Assembly (NCBI GenBank): GCA_943914355.1
Contig: CALUBS010000001.1
Coordinates: 62,001 to 126,000, forward strand
Length of the DNA stretch: 64,000 bases
Source of the DNA: an uncultured Corynebacterium sp.
Lineage (GTDB): Bacteria; Actinomycetota; Actinomycetes; Mycobacteriales; Mycobacteriaceae
Direction of reading: 5' to 3'
The number at the start of each line of letters is the position of its first letter. The first letter of the stretch is position 1. Under the pieces are notes generated by a model that was given only the letters and a program-made list of their open reading frames with translations, was not told the DNA's origin and did no database searches. The translations under genes were made by a program, and so were the position numbers. Shown in pieces: positions 63,262-64,000 of the stretch.

Positions 63262-64000
63262 ATGACAAAGTATTTGATCAAAAAGATCTTGGGCTGGTTA
63301 CTCATGATCTTTTTAGCCACTAACTTGGCTTATTTCTTGGCAGCCTCGTTTTTGGACCCGCGTTCGAACTACACCGAGCGCCGTCCACCACTTTCAGATG
63401 AGGAAATCAATAACCTCCTCGAGCCCTATAACCTCAGCCCAGAAACCCCACTTTTGGAGCGCTGGTGGACCTGGCTGACCAACATCATCACGAAGTGGGA
63501 TTGGGGTCAGTCTCCGGTAGGTGAGATGGTGAACGAGGAGATCAGCTACCGCATTTGGGTGTCCGCGCAGCTACTCTTGCTTGCGACCATCCTGTCCATC
63601 GTTATTGGTGTAGCGGTTGGTGTATACACCGCCTCCCGCCAGTACAAGACCGGTGACCGCGTGTGGCAGGGAATTTCCATCATTGCGATGAATACCCACG
63701 TGGTTGTTGCTTCCATCGCCGTCGTGTGGGCCGCGCTGGAAATCAACGATCTGACCGGCAAAAAGATCTTCTACGTCGTCGGTTCCAAGTCCCTAGGGGT
63801 CGAGGGATTCTTCCCCAAGCTCCTAGATTCCGCACAGCACCTCGTCCTGCCCACGATTTCCCTGGTGATCATCAGCTACGCCAGCTACCACATGACCCAG
63901 CGCACGCTATTGCTCGATAACCTCGATGCGGATTATGTCCGCACCGCACGCGCAAAGGGACTTACCCGCCAGCAGGCCATCCGCAAGCACGCACTGCGCA
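63262..64000 (+). CDS. Oligopeptide/dipeptide-type ABC transporter permease, C-terminus cut by window edge
   Basis: 246 codons to the window end, starting MTKYLIKKILGWLLMIFLAT. OppB/DppB-type plan: one N-terminal helix, a ~90-residue external loop (DPRSNYTERRPPLSDEEINN; WWTWLTNIITKWDWGQSPVG), then the membrane core (VSAQLLLLATILSIVIGVAV) and the EAA-type coupling loop DADYVRTARAKGLTRQQAIR. It would import peptides or similar solutes with partners to the right of the window. Confidence 0.85.
   Translation, partial: MTKYLIKKILGWLLMIFLATNLAYFLAASFLDPRSNYTERRPPLSDEEINNLLEPYNLSPETPLLERWWTWLTNIITKWDWGQSPVGEMVNEEISYRIWVSAQLLLLATILSIVIGVAVGVYTASRQYKTGDRVWQGISIIAMNTHVVVASIAVVWAALEINDLTGKKIFYVVGSKSLGVEGFFPKLLDSAQHLVLPTISLVIISYASYHMTQRTLLLDNLDADYVRTARAKGLTRQQAIRKHALR

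Overview
The window is a piece of a Corynebacterium chromosome. Evidence: an ESX-4-type secretion locus sits next to truA-rplQ-rpoA as in other Mycobacteriales; a methyltransferase/flavoprotein pair of the tuberculostearic-acid (TmsAB) type is present; candidate DtxR-type iron boxes precede iron genes; a surface protein carries an LAXTG sorting signal. A lipophilic species of the C. tuberculostearicum/accolens kind would fit, but the species cannot be fixed from this sequence alone.

Layout. 1-8955: ESX-4 secretion genes (TIGR03931-like protein, eccC, eccD, mycP, eccB). 9049-13888: truA, rplQ, rpoA, rpsD, rpsK, rpsM, infA. 14148-17670: L,D-transpeptidase, map, adk, secY. 18048-20870: tmsB-tmsA. 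21107-23750: rplO, rpmD, rpsE, rplR, rplF, rpsH. 24103-32534: accessory block with fdhD, a B3/B4-domain protein, a collapsed dehydrogenase gene, a hydroxamate siderophore operon (decarboxylase, N-hydroxylase, fused acyltransferase-NIS synthetase) and a frameshifted focA. 32661-35237: a 3' fragment of rplE fused to a second, truncated copy of an iron-siderophore uptake cassette. 35257-41023: accessory DNA bracketed by IS30-like ends (sortase remnant, large LASTG-anchored surface protein, a small secreted protein with an overlapping membrane-protein gene, transposase 3' end). 41105-42346: intact rplE, rplX, rplN. 42750-52988: metI pseudogene, sucrose PTS genes, and the complete iron-siderophore ABC transporter with its siderophore-interacting protein. 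53059-58233: rpsQ back to rpsJ (S10 operon). 58945-62231: Asp23/AmaP-like envelope operon. 62220-64000: an unknown gene and the start of an oligopeptide-type ABC permease.

The S10-spc-alpha ribosomal super-operon is therefore present but cut by four accessory insertions. Much of the inserted DNA concerns iron. The siderophore operon has two overlapping candidate DtxR boxes at its start. The uptake cassette occurs twice as a 2,243-bp direct repeat that looks identical, with its own candidate DtxR box. Copy A is joined to a roughly 5%-diverged rplE fragment across 7 bp of microhomology. This junction, the IS30-like ends and several pseudogenes (focA, metI, dehydrogenase, sortase, transposase) mark 24-43 kb as a recombination hot spot; an assembly chimera has to be excluded. 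The best candidates for undescribed biology are the secreted/membrane protein pair at 39831-40732, the Asp23-domain protein with 33-residue basic repeats at 59974-61104, and the origin of the duplicated iron cassette.
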